NCBI GenBank assembly: GCA_041390825.1
Contig: JAWKPF010000019.1
Coordinates: forward strand, 1 to 64,000
Reading direction: 5' to 3'
DNA from: Thermomicrobiales bacterium
GTDB taxonomy: Bacteria > Chloroflexota > Chloroflexia > Thermomicrobiales > UBA6265
Length of the DNA: 64,000 bases
Of this stretch, positions 19,050 through 27,238 are shown in pieces. The first letter of the stretch is position 1; every line of letters starts with the position of its first letter. The notes below the pieces were generated by a model. The model was not told the origin of the DNA, did not search any database, and saw nothing but the letters and a program-made list of their open reading frames with translations. The position numbers and the translations under genes were made by a program.

Positions 19050-20372
19050 CTACTCGTCGACAGAGAGCGCAACCTCATCGAGCGGCAGCTGCGCGCCGTC
19101 CGCCATGCTGAATCGGGCACGCAACTCGCGGTTGTAGTAGACCTCGAGCGCGTCGCCCCTGACCTCGACATCCACACTCATGTTCACGAGCGATGGATCG
19201 AGCGGTCCGAACTCACGATCGCGGACAGAAACCATGCCGTCAGACCGGACCAGACGCGGTTGCCGACCGTGCCACCCAAAGTCTTCTGGCGCTTCGATAA
19301 TCTGGGACTGCACCTGACGGAACATTTCCAGACCCTGATCGCGCATGGCTTCCGGATCCTTGATGTCGATGCGCCAGCCGGTAAGTTTGAACGCCAACCG
19401 CGCGTTCTGCCCTTCCTTACCAATGGCGAGTGACATTTGCTCCGTCGGGACGATCACCGTGGCGACCTTCTCGGACTCGTTGAGCGTCACGCTGGATGGC
19501 TTGGCGGGGCTCAGCGAGTTTGCGATGAAGGTCGCCGTGTCGGCCGACCATTCGATGACATCGATCTTCTCGCCGTAGAGCTCGTTGACGATGTTCTGAA
19601 TGCGCACACCGCGCACGCCCACGCAGGAGCCAACTGGGTCGACCTTTTCCTGCCGGGCCGCGACGGCAACCTTGGAGCGAAGTCCTGGCTCGCGCGCGAC
19701 CTCCATGATCTCGACCGCGCCGCTGTAGATCTCGGGCACTTCGATCTCGAAGAGCCGCTTGATCAGGTTGGGGTGCGAACGCGACACGATCAACTGGGGA
19801 CCCTTGGGGTCCTTGTTGACTTCCAGCAAATAGACCTTGATACGCTGGCCTGGGCGATACCGTTCGGTTGGCACCTGCTCACGGGCAGGCATGACCGCTT
19901 CGGCCTTGTTCAGTTCCACAATCACCGCGCGAGAATCGGCCCGCTGGACGATCCCGTTCATGATCTCGCCCTGGCGATCCGCATATTCCTCGTAGACGGT
20001 ATCCCGCTCGTAGTCGCGAATCTTCTGGAGGACGACCTGCTTGGCCGTCTGCGCGGCAATGCGCCCGAAGTTCTCAGGCGTTTTCTCGATGCGAATCTCG
20101 TCACCGACCATGGCGGTGTTCTCGTATCCGCGCGCTTCCGGCAGGGAGATTTCGGTCTCCGGGTCGGTGACCTCGGCAACGACGCGGCGGGTGCTCCAGA
20201 CGTGCATCTCGCCGGTAGCGGAATCGATCGATACTTCGACCTCTTCCTCGGTGCCGGTCATCTTCTTGTACACGGTCTTGAGCGCATGCTCGACTGACGT
20301 CAGCACCGCCTCACGGGGAATGCCTCGTTCCGAGGCAATTTGCGCGATGGCGGTATACAAATCGCTTTTCAT
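19050..20372 (-). CDS. nusA: Transcription termination/antitermination factor NusA
   Basis: A 440-residue NusA that binds RNA polymerase and nascent RNA to modulate pausing and termination. The N-terminal polymerase-binding domain (about residues 1-130) is followed by S1 (about 130-200) and two KH domains. The KH region has VDPVGSCVGVRGVRIQNIVNEL near 240 and AIGKEGQNARLA near 315. A tail of about 95 residues after the KH pair lacks the acidic repeats of E. coli. ATG 20372 has AAGGAGG nine bases upstream. rimP, which usually precedes nusA, is absent. An intrinsic terminator lies about 95 nt upstream on the same strand, which suggests feedback control. Confidence 0.96.
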   Translation of the reverse strand: MKSDLYTAIAQIASERGIPREAVLTSVEHALKTVYKKMTGTEEEVEVSIDSATGEMHVWSTRRVVAEVTDPETEISLPEARGYENTAMVGDEIRIEKTPENFGRIAAQTAKQVVLQKIRDYERDTVYEEYADRQGEIMNGIVQRADSRAVIVELNKAEAVMPAREQVPTERYRPGQRIKVYLLEVNKDPKGPQLIVSRSHPNLIKRLFEIEVPEIYSGAVEIMEVAREPGLRSKVAVAARQEKVDPVGSCVGVRGVRIQNIVNELYGEKIDVIEWSADTATFIANSLSPAKPSSVTLNESEKVATVIVPTEQMSLAIGKEGQNARLAFKLTGWRIDIKDPEAMRDQGLEMFRQVQSQIIEAPEDFGWHGRQPRLVRSDGMVSVRDREFGPLDPSLVNMSVDVEVRGDALEVYYNRELRARFSMADGAQLPLDEVALSVDE

Positions 20373-20466
20373 CCCGAGAACCTCCTTGCTCGGGTGGCCC
20401 AGCACTAGATTGGACCGGGGTTGCTCATACAAACGGAATGTGGGAGAGTCGCCAGATTTCGGGCGA

Positions 20467-20493
20467 TAAAAAACGTGGGTCGGAGGCCCACGT
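20467..20493 (-). terminator. Attenuator upstream of nusA
   Basis: On the minus strand ACGTGGG, a 7-nt loop and CCCACGT are followed immediately by a run of six T. This is a canonical intrinsic terminator. It lies about 95 nt before the nusA start and about 20 nt after the predicted start site, with no gene upstream on that strand that it could terminate. It is therefore best read as a leader attenuator. Confidence 0.75.
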
Positions 20494-20520
20494 TCACCGC
20501 ACTTGGATTCCGCTTTCCGT

Positions 20521-20529
20521 ATGATACCA
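20521..20529 (-). promoter_or_regulatory. Extended -10 promoter for the nusA operon
   Basis: TGG-TATCAT on the minus strand. No convincing -35. The start site would be near 20514. The 328-nt gap 20373-20700 holds this promoter, the attenuator, and a second divergent extended -10 element for yvcK. I see no gene in it. Confidence 0.5.
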
Positions 20530-20642
20530 GAAGGCGACCGGGTCCGCTATATTGGAAGGACCTCGCGAACTGGCGCTTCGAGCCATTCGTGGCCGGGTGA
20601 ACGTTCACTCTCCGGGATAAACATTATCCGCCAAGTTTCCGA

Positions 20643-20651
20643 TGCTATACT
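20643..20651 (+). promoter_or_regulatory. Extended -10 promoter for yvcK
   Basis: TGC-TATACT on the plus strand, with the start site near 20658 and about 43 nt of leader before the yvcK ATG. The -35 region is poor. Confidence 0.5.
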
Positions 20652-20700
20652 CCCGTTCGTCCGAGGATAGAGGGATTCTTCGGCGACATGTGGAGGGGAC

Positions 20701-22065
20701 ATGGAGCTGCGAAGCTGGCGCACCTGGCTGCGTCCCGGCATGCTGATCAAGCGCTGGATGATTCTGGCGAGCGTCGGCATCATCGTGATCAGCCTTGGGC
20801 TCGCGATGGGGCTCACGTGGGCCTATCGCACCTACTACTGGCAGCTCGAGCCGGCGTCCGGTTTGGTCCGAACCGTTACACTTCAGTTCATCCCGCACCC
20901 GTATCGCGAGTTGCTGCTCATCGTTCCCGGTATCGCCATGCTCTGTTTCGGGCTTTGGAAGCTGGGACACGCGGTGATCGGACCGATTCTCGCATTGACA
21001 TCCGTGCGGCAGCCGATCTCGCAGATTGTCGCCAACCACCGATTTGGACCGAACATGCCCGATATCAACGTGGTCGCCATCGGTGGCGGCACCGGCCTCT
21101 CTCACCTGCTGCGTGGTCTCAAGCAACTCGACATCGACATAACTGCGATCGTGACGGTGGCCGATGATGGCGGCAGCACGGGTCGTATCCGTCGTGAATA
21201 TGACATTCCGGCCCCGGGCGACATCCGCAACTGCATCGTCGCCCTGGCGGACGACGAGTCGCTGGTCAACCAACTTTTCCAGTACCGCTTCGATCGCGAC
21301 GGCTCCGACCTGAAAGGTCATTCGCTCGGGAACCTCTTCATCACCGCGCTTTCCCAGGTAACGGGCAGCTTCGAGCAAGCCGTGCTCGAGTTCGGCAGAG
21401 TCGTGAACATTCGTGGACGGGTGATGCCCTCGACCCTGGAGAATATCGACCTGTGCGCCGAGCTCGTCGATGGCACCAAGGTTCACGGTGAGTCGAATAT
21501 CTCGACAGACAATGCTCCAATCAAGCGGGTCTATCTGGAGCCGAGCAGCCCAGCCGCATACGCTCCGGCATTGGATGCCATCGTCAATGCCGATCTCATC
21601 ATTCTTGGACCCGGCAGCCTGTACACAAGCGTCATCCCGAACCTATTGGTGACCGGGGTCATCGACGCGATTCGCTGGTCCCGTGGGACGACGGTCTATG
21701 CGTGCAACGTGGCCACGCAACAGGGAGAAACCGATCATTTCACTGCGACCGATCACATCCGGGCGGTGCTGGACTATCTCGGCAAGGGCAACCTGGACTA
21801 TGCCGTAGTGAATTCGAACCACGCTTCTGCGGAGGCCATCAAGCCGCATCTGGGAGTGCAGGCGGTGCTCGATGACGGACAGATCTCGATCTACGAAGGA
21901 GTCAAGATCGTCGCGGCCGATGTCAGCAGCGACGCAAATCCGTTGCGGCACGACCCTGTCAAGTTGTCGCAGGTGCTCGTGAGCCTTGGCCGCGCGGCAA
22001 GCACAGTCACTCCACTTCCTGTAGACCGTATCGAATCGCGCACGTCCGAGCCGCTCAAAATCTAG
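20701..22065 (+). CDS. yvcK: YvcK/CofD-family gluconeogenesis factor with membrane anchor
   Basis: A 454-residue protein. The CofD-like domain begins near residue 122 with VVAIGGGTGLSHLLRGL and has VADDGGSTGRIRREY near 154, PAPGDIRNCIVAL near 170 and ILGPGSLYTSVIPNLL near 305. In B. subtilis YvcK binds UDP-sugars and links carbon source to cell shape. Unlike that soluble protein, this one carries two N-terminal hydrophobic segments (about residues 18-42 and 64-90), which would anchor it in the membrane. GGAGGGG precedes the ATG. The next genes are glycolytic, which fits a central-carbon role. Confidence 0.85.
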   Translation: MELRSWRTWLRPGMLIKRWMILASVGIIVISLGLAMGLTWAYRTYYWQLEPASGLVRTVTLQFIPHPYRELLLIVPGIAMLCFGLWKLGHAVIGPILALTSVRQPISQIVANHRFGPNMPDINVVAIGGGTGLSHLLRGLKQLDIDITAIVTVADDGGSTGRIRREYDIPAPGDIRNCIVALADDESLVNQLFQYRFDRDGSDLKGHSLGNLFITALSQVTGSFEQAVLEFGRVVNIRGRVMPSTLENIDLCAELVDGTKVHGESNISTDNAPIKRVYLEPSSPAAYAPALDAIVNADLIILGPGSLYTSVIPNLLVTGVIDAIRWSRGTTVYACNVATQQGETDHFTATDHIRAVLDYLGKGNLDYAVVNSNHASAEAIKPHLGVQAVLDDGQISIYEGVKIVAADVSSDANPLRHDPVKLSQVLVSLGRAASTVTPLPVDRIESRTSEPLKI

Positions 22066-22134
22066 AATTGCCCACGCAGGAGTCCCCTCGTATGCGAGGC
22101 CGGACCCGCGGTGAATCGCGACAGGGAGCAAGGC

Positions 22135-23151
22135 GTGGCATTACGGCTGGCAATCAATGGGCTTGGACGGATTTCGTCCCAGTTCCTTCGGGTCGTCGAT
22201 CGAGGCGGCTTTTCTGATCTTTTCGAAGTTGTGGCAATCCACGATGAGGCTGGTCCCGACGGGATCGCGCGCGCCCTGCGGCACGATGCGGTCTACGGGC
22301 CGTTTCCACGCGAGTTCTCGGTCGAAGACGAAACACTGACCATTGGCGATCAGTCGATTGCGCTCTCCGCGCAGGCGGAGGCAAGAAACTCGACCTGGGG
22401 CAAGATGGATATTCCCCTGGTCATCGTCGATGGCTCGGCCGCGCGGGATGCCTCTGCGCTCGATCAGCATCTGAAGAAGGGCGCCAAGAAGGTCATTCTG
22501 CCATCGGCGTCGACGTTGGCCAACGTCAACATCGGGATCGGTGTCAATGAGGAGAGCTACGACGCCGAGGCGCATGAGATCGTCGCTTCGGCCGCGGGAG
22601 CGCTCGGCGCGATCGGCATGTTTTTTCAACTCGTCGATGGTGCAGCCAAGGTGCGGGTTGCCAATGCCACGGTGCTCTCGCCAGCAGGCTTTGGCCGCCC
22701 GTTGCTCGACAGCCCAGCGGCAAGAGGAAGCGCCGGATCGCTGGCGCCAATCAATGACGAGTACCCTCCGGTGCTCGAGCAGCTGGTCGGCAAGCTCCAC
22801 AATCGGCTGAGTGTGAACACGTTCGAGACTCCAGCATTGGGAGTCGGGGCGATTTCGTTTGGGGTTTGGCTGGAACAGCGGGTGACGCACGAATCACTGC
22901 GTGAGCTGGTGACGAACGCCTCGCAAGGCGAGGACCTGATCGGATTGATCGGCTCGCTCGACGGAGTGACCGCATCGTCGGACATCTTGCGGGACTCCCG
23001 CTCGCTGGTCATCGATTGGAGCGAGTCCCGGTTGCTCTACGACACGTTCGTCACCCTCAAAGGTTGGTACGACGCGGAGTGGGGCGCTGCGTGCCGCCTG
23101 GCCGATCTGCTCGCACTGATCTGCGAAGAGGGTGTCCCCGGCACCGCCTGA
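22135..23151 (+). CDS. GAPDH-like protein lacking the catalytic Cys and His
   Basis: A 338-residue protein that matches glyceraldehyde-3-phosphate dehydrogenase from end to end. It has the Rossmann start LAINGLGRI (residues 5-13), LKKGAKKVIL near 113, GVNEESYD at 136-143 and WYDAEWG near 313. At the position of the SCTTNC active site it reads ASAAGALGA (151-159), with Gly155 where the nucleophilic Cys belongs. The HAYT block supplying the base is also missing. No Cys occurs before the C-terminal helix. It therefore probably cannot oxidise G3P by the normal thiohemiacetal route, though NAD binding may persist. GTG 22135 has AGGGAG six bases ahead. It is followed by pgk and tpiA, where gap is expected. 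Confidence 0.75.
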   Translation: MALRLAINGLGRISSQFLRVVDRGGFSDLFEVVAIHDEAGPDGIARALRHDAVYGPFPREFSVEDETLTIGDQSIALSAQAEARNSTWGKMDIPLVIVDGSAARDASALDQHLKKGAKKVILPSASTLANVNIGIGVNEESYDAEAHEIVASAAGALGAIGMFFQLVDGAAKVRVANATVLSPAGFGRPLLDSPAARGSAGSLAPINDEYPPVLEQLVGKLHNRLSVNTFETPALGVGAISFGVWLEQRVTHESLRELVTNASQGEDLIGLIGSLDGVTASSDILRDSRSLVIDWSESRLLYDTFVTLKGWYDAEWGAACRLADLLALICEEGVPGTA

Positions 23152-23181
23152 TTCCAGCTTTCGATTTCTGGAGACGTGCAT

Positions 23182-24363
23182 ATGGCAATGCGAACCCTGG
23201 AAGGCGTCGACGTATCTGGCAAGCGCGTGGTGGTGCGTGTCGATTTCAACGTTCCACTGGACGGAGGCGTGATTCAGGACGATACGCGGATCCGTGCGGC
23301 GTTGCCGACGATCGAGTGGCTGCTCGATGGTGGCGCAGCGGTCGTCCTCGTTTCTCATCTTGGGCGTCCCAAGGGCAAGGTCGATGCTGCGTATTCGCTC
23401 CGCCCTGTGGCGGATCGGCTGTCGGAGCTGCTCAGACGCCCGGTGCAGTTGGCGGACGACGTGGTCGACGAAGATGCCAGGAGCCGGGTTGCGCAACTAC
23501 GACCGGGCGATGTGCTGCTGCTCGAAAACGTTCGTTTCGAAGCGGGCGAAGAGAAGAACGACGATGCTCTGGCGCGCAAGCTTGCGGCGTTCGGCGATCT
23601 CTATGTGAACGACGCCTTTGGGGCCGCGCACCGGGCTCATGCCTCCACCGCAGGCATTGCCCAGCATCTTCCCGCCCACGCTGGCTACCTGATGGCGGCT
23701 GAGGTCGAGGCCCTGGGCGCGCTCATGGACGACCCCGCTCGTCCGTTCGTTGCGATCCTTGGCGGCGCCAAGGTATCTGACAAGATCGGGGTGATCGAGA
23801 ATTTGCTGTCACGCGTGGACGCGGTTTTGCTCGGCGGCGGAATGGCGAACACCTTCCTGCTTGCGGAAGGCAAGGCGGTCGGCGACTCTCTGGTCGAGGC
23901 AGACCTCGTCGACACTGCCTCCAGGATCATCGCGTCCGCGCGAGACAAAGGTGTCGACCTGTTGTTGCCGGTCGATGTCGTTGCCGCTCCGGGATTGGAC
24001 GGTCAGGCCGCGATCATCGATGCCGATGGCATCCCGGACGGTTGGGCAGCATTCGATATCGGACCGCGGACAGAGAAAGACTTTTCGGATGTAATTGCGG
24101 GCGCCAGGACGGTGTTCTGGAACGGACCTATGGGCGTCTTCGAGAAACCCGTCTTCGCCCATGGCACGTTGGCCATTGCGAAGGCAGTGGCCGAGTCTGG
24201 AGCATTCACCGTCATCGGAGGGGGAGATTCCGTGTCGGCCATCGAGCAATCGGGGTTGGCTGGCAAGATCTCTCACATTTCCACTGGTGGCGGCGCATCG
24301 CTCGAATTCATCGAGGGGCGGGAGCTCCCCGGAATTGCCGCGCTGGAGGACGAGACAAGATGA
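23182..24363 (+). CDS. pgk: Phosphoglycerate kinase
   Basis: A 393-residue monomeric kinase that transfers phosphate from 1,3-bisphosphoglycerate to ADP. Family markers are the RVDFNVPLDGG block near residue 20, SHLGRPKG near 58, LLENVRFEAGEEKND near 112, ILGGAKVSDKIGVI near 194 and GGGDSVSAIEQSG near 352. ATG 23182 is preferred, with GGAG eight bases upstream. GTG 23176 and ATG 23188 are alternatives. Its stop overlaps the tpiA start (ATGA), so the two are coupled. Confidence 0.96.
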   Translation: MAMRTLEGVDVSGKRVVVRVDFNVPLDGGVIQDDTRIRAALPTIEWLLDGGAAVVLVSHLGRPKGKVDAAYSLRPVADRLSELLRRPVQLADDVVDEDARSRVAQLRPGDVLLLENVRFEAGEEKNDDALARKLAAFGDLYVNDAFGAAHRAHASTAGIAQHLPAHAGYLMAAEVEALGALMDDPARPFVAILGGAKVSDKIGVIENLLSRVDAVLLGGGMANTFLLAEGKAVGDSLVEADLVDTASRIIASARDKGVDLLLPVDVVAAPGLDGQAAIIDADGIPDGWAAFDIGPRTEKDFSDVIAGARTVFWNGPMGVFEKPVFAHGTLAIAKAVAESGAFTVIGGGDSVSAIEQSGLAGKISHISTGGGASLEFIEGRELPGIAALEDETR

Positions 24364-25112
24364 GCGCGCGCGTTCCACTGATCGCTGGCAACTGGAAGAT
24401 GAATCTCGAGGAGTGGGCGGCGGTCGAGTTGGCGGGTTCGATTGCGGACGGATTGCCAAACGGACGAGCCGACGTGGTCGTTTGCCCACCATTTCCGTGG
24501 CTCACACCAGTTTCTGCCGTGCTGGAGGGAAGTCGTGTCGCACTCGGCGCTCAGGACTGCAGTGACGAACCGTCCGGCGCCTACACGGGGCAGGTCTCGG
24601 CAACCATGCTCAACGGACTGTGCCGCTTCGTTATCGTCGGACACTCGGAGCGCCGGCGCGACTGCTGCGAATCGGATGAATTGGTCGGGCGCAAGGCGAA
24701 CGCGGCACTCAGCGCCGGGATGACACCGATAGCCTGTGTGGGCGAGTCGCTCGATGTGCGCGATGCTGGAAATGCCATCGCCTGGGTGGAAGCGCAAGTG
24801 GATGCCATTCTGGCGGCCATACCGGGAGACGCTATTGGCCGGATCGTGATTGCCTACGAGCCGATCTGGGCAATTGGCACCGGGCGATCCGCATCACCGG
24901 ACGACGCTGAGGAGGTGTCTTCGGCGATCCGCGCACGGATTGCTGAGGCGGACCCAGCTGCTGCCGAGACGGTCCGCATTCTCTATGGAGGAAGCGCCAA
25001 TGCCGCCAATGCGGCTTCTTACTTGGACACCCCGAACATCGACGGTCTCCTGGTCGGAGGCGCGAGCCTCAAGACCGACTCGTTTCTCGAGATCGTTGCT
25101 GCGGCCGGTTGA
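24360..25112 (+). CDS. tpiA: Triosephosphate isomerase
   Basis: A 250-residue TIM barrel that interconverts DHAP and G3P. The catalytic residues are in place: Asn and Lys in AGNWKMN (residues 9-15), His in VIVGHSERR near 95, and Glu in IAYEPIWAIGTG near 165. Phosphate-binding loop residues are in LYGGSAN near 212 and LLVGGASL near 232. Overlaps pgk by 4 nt. A hairpin with an 8-bp stem lies a few bases after its stop. Confidence 0.96.
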   Translation: MSARVPLIAGNWKMNLEEWAAVELAGSIADGLPNGRADVVVCPPFPWLTPVSAVLEGSRVALGAQDCSDEPSGAYTGQVSATMLNGLCRFVIVGHSERRRDCCESDELVGRKANAALSAGMTPIACVGESLDVRDAGNAIAWVEAQVDAILAAIPGDAIGRIVIAYEPIWAIGTGRSASPDDAEEVSSAIRARIAEADPAAAETVRILYGGSANAANAASYLDTPNIDGLLVGGASLKTDSFLEIVAAAG

Positions 25113-25117
25113 GCTTG

Positions 25118-25148
25118 CGTGAACGTGGGTGGTCTGGTAGCGTTCACG
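25118..25148 (+). other. Stem-loop after tpiA
   Basis: CGTGAACG at 25118-25125 pairs perfectly with CGTTCACG at 25141-25148 around a 15-nt loop. It has no T run, so it may be a processing or stability element between tpiA and secG rather than a terminator. Confidence 0.35.
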
Positions 25149-25189
25149 AGTTAGGAATTCGTTTGGTGCGCGTCAGGTAAAGCCGAAAC

Positions 25190-25411
25190 ATGGAAACAGC
25201 GCTCTATATCGTCATGATCATCCTTTCGGTGATTCTGCTGGGACTCGTCCTGTTGCAAGGCAAGTCGAACTCCTTTGGAGGAAGCCTGACCGGCGGCAGC
25301 GATTCGATTTACCGAACGCGACGGGGATTCGACCGGACGGTCTTCAACGCAACCATCATCGTTGCCATCATCTGGGCGGTCTTTGCGGCGATTTCCAGCA
25401 TCGTCCAGTAG
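25190..25411 (+). CDS. secG: Preprotein translocase subunit SecG
   Basis: A 73-residue protein with two hydrophobic segments (about residues 3-22 and 52-71). The conserved cytosolic loop reads LLQGKSNSFGGSLTGGSDSIYRTRRG-like and is the SecG signature. It associates with SecYE to help export. No strong Shine-Dalgarno precedes the ATG. A near-perfect terminator follows. Association of secG with tpiA is common in many bacteria. Confidence 0.9.
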   Translation: METALYIVMIILSVILLGLVLLQGKSNSFGGSLTGGSDSIYRTRRGFDRTVFNATIIVAIIWAVFAAISSIVQ

Positions 25412-25428
25412 AAGCGAACCAATCAGCC

Positions 25429-25455
25429 ACGGGCGGTTTCGACCGCCCGTTTTTG
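25429..25455 (+). terminator. Intrinsic terminator of the yvcK-secG operon
   Basis: A 9-bp perfect stem ACGGGCGGT/ACCGCCCGT closed by a UUCG tetraloop and followed by a T run, 17 nt after the secG stop. Confidence 0.95.
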
Positions 25456-25536
25456 CTGTCCCGGAACCGGGAATACACTGGGCGAGTATGATGGTCGCGT
25501 TGCGCAACGGCGCACGTCTTGACAGGGAGGGGTAGG

Positions 25537-26730
25537 GTGTCGATTCTGCGCGGCGCGCGCATATTGCTCGGCATCACTGGCGGCGTGGCTGCGTACAAGG
25601 CCGTCGATTTGGCAAGCAAGCTGGTTCAGGGCGGTGCGCAGGTCGATGCTGTCTTGACCGAGTCTGCACGCGAGTTCATCGGACCGGCCAGCCTGAACGC
25701 CATCACTCGTCGACCTGTGCATGGGTCGGTCTTCGAACCATGGACCGCCGACTACGCCGGGCACTTGACCCTCGGTGAAGAGACCGACTTGATTGTGATC
25801 GCCCCGGCGACTGCGAATGCGCTGGCCACGCTGGCGCACGGTCTCGCGCCAGACATGCTCTATTCCGCCGTTCTCACGTCACGCGCTCCGGTGCTCGTTG
25901 CTCCCGCGATGGAAGATTCCATGTATCGGCATCCAGCAACGCAGCAGAATCTCGAAGTTCTGCGCCAGCGAGGTGTGACGCTGGTGGGCCCTGAGAGCGG
26001 CCGGCTGGCATCAGGAGAGTATGGCGTTGGCCGCATGTCCGAGCCCGCGACGCTGGTTGGCGCGGCACGGATGGCGCTCGGCCGCGACGGTGTGTTGGCT
26101 GGAAAGCGCATCGTTGTGACCGCTGGAGGCACTCGCGAAGCCCTCGATCCGGTGCGTTATCTTGGGAACCGCTCCTCGGGGCTGATGGGGTACGCGGTTG
26201 CACAAGCTGCGATCGATGCTGGAGCAGCGGTCATATTGATCAGTGGCCCAACGAGCTTGCCGACGCCCTATGGCGCCATGCGCATCGACGTGCAAACCGC
26301 AGTGGAGATGAAGAACGCGGTCTCGGATGCGGTCAAGGGGGCCCAGGCTATCGTCATGTCTGCTGCCGTTGCTGACTACCGCCCAAAGGACGTTCGATCG
26401 GAAAAGATCAAGAAGTCAGAGTTGGGATCGACCCTGGCGCTCGAACTCGTGGCGAACCCTGACATCATTGCGGGTATCGACGAGCCGGGACTGCTCAAGA
26501 TCGGGTTTGCCGCCGAAACGTCGAATCTCGTCGAACATGCGCGCAAGAAGTTGCGTGACAAACGGCTCGACCTCGTGGTGGCAAACGACGCCGAGCAGGC
26601 GATCGGGAGTCGCGACAATCAGGTAACCCTGGTGTGGCCTGATGGAACAGTCGAAGCGTTGCCTTTGCTGCCGAAGGATGATGTCGCCGCGCTGCTGATC
26701 GATCGAGTTAGTGGACTCCTGAAGGACTGA
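25537..26730 (+). CDS. coaBC: Phosphopantothenoylcysteine decarboxylase / synthetase
   Basis: A 397-residue bifunctional coenzyme A biosynthesis enzyme. The N-terminal flavoprotein (CoaC) half has LLGITGGVAAYKAVDL near residue 11, the catalytic His in YAGHLTLGEETDLIVIAPATANA near 75, and PAMEDSMYRHPATQ near 125. The CoaB half has VTAGGTREALDPVRYLGNRSSGLMG near 195 and AAVADYRPK near 280, with the catalytic Lys. GTG 25537 is chosen because GGGAGG lies six bases ahead; TTG 25519 has no such site. A small membrane protein follows one base later. Confidence 0.94.
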   Translation: MSILRGARILLGITGGVAAYKAVDLASKLVQGGAQVDAVLTESAREFIGPASLNAITRRPVHGSVFEPWTADYAGHLTLGEETDLIVIAPATANALATLAHGLAPDMLYSAVLTSRAPVLVAPAMEDSMYRHPATQQNLEVLRQRGVTLVGPESGRLASGEYGVGRMSEPATLVGAARMALGRDGVLAGKRIVVTAGGTREALDPVRYLGNRSSGLMGYAVAQAAIDAGAAVILISGPTSLPTPYGAMRIDVQTAVEMKNAVSDAVKGAQAIVMSAAVADYRPKDVRSEKIKKSELGSTLALELVANPDIIAGIDEPGLLKIGFAAETSNLVEHARKKLRDKRLDLVVANDAEQAIGSRDNQVTLVWPDGTVEALPLLPKDDVAALLIDRVSGLLKD

Positions 26731-26731
26731 C

Positions 26732-27040
26732 ATGGTTCGGCGCATTTCTCGCAATCAACAGGCAGGTTCGCAGCTCGCCCTCGAACTTGCGCTCACAGCG
26801 TATGCAATCGTCGCCGGCCTGGTCATCATTCGCGCGTTGCTCTTGAGTGTCGGAATCTCCGGTAGTCTTTGGGTCGGAAGTTTCATCTACGGCATCACAG
26901 ACCCATTTGCGTCGATACTTCAGCTCGTGCCGGGAGGTGATTTTGGTGTCATCAACCGTCTGACGCTGGCGGACCTGACAATGGTCGCTGCTGTCATCGC
27001 GTTTCCGTTGTTTCTGCTGGCCCGTGGGCCGCGTGATTGA
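26732..27040 (+). CDS. YggT-like small membrane protein
   Basis: A 102-residue protein with hydrophobic segments at about residues 18-40 and 78-97. Between them the pattern SFIYGITDPFASILQLVPGG resembles the ITDP..PIR.. VP block of the YggT family, whose role may be in ion homeostasis or cell-envelope maintenance. The match is only moderate. It starts two bases after the coaBC stop and is probably cotranscribed. Confidence 0.55.
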   Translation: MVRRISRNQQAGSQLALELALTAYAIVAGLVIIRALLLSVGISGSLWVGSFIYGITDPFASILQLVPGGDFGVINRLTLADLTMVAAVIAFPLFLLARGPRD

Positions 27041-27077
27041 TCGTCGACGTCTTGATTCCAGGGGAGGAAACCAGGCA

Positions 27078-27200
27078 ATGAACAAGCAGATGAAGAACGC
27101 GGTACGGGGAGTCTTGATCCTGGTGCTTACTGCAGCGGTCACATGGCTGGCGAATGCAATTGTCGACCGGATGTTCGGTCCGGACGAAATCGAGGCGTAG
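27078..27200 (+). CDS. 40-residue single-span membrane protein
   Basis: A short open frame with ATG 27078 and TAG 27198. GGGGAGG lies upstream at 27061-27067, about 10 bases before the start. The product is a basic N-terminus (MNKQMKNAVRG), one hydrophobic segment (about residues 11-28: VLILVLTAAVTWLANAIV) and an acidic tail (GPDEIEA). No family is recognised. It lies 38 nt after the YggT-like gene and 38 nt before the lipid kinase start, in a compact same-strand group of membrane-related genes. Confidence 0.5.
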   Translation: MNKQMKNAVRGVLILVLTAAVTWLANAIVDRMFGPDEIEA

Positions 27201-27238
27201 GTCTGAGTCGGTCGCCATCGCTCGAAAACCAGCCTCGG

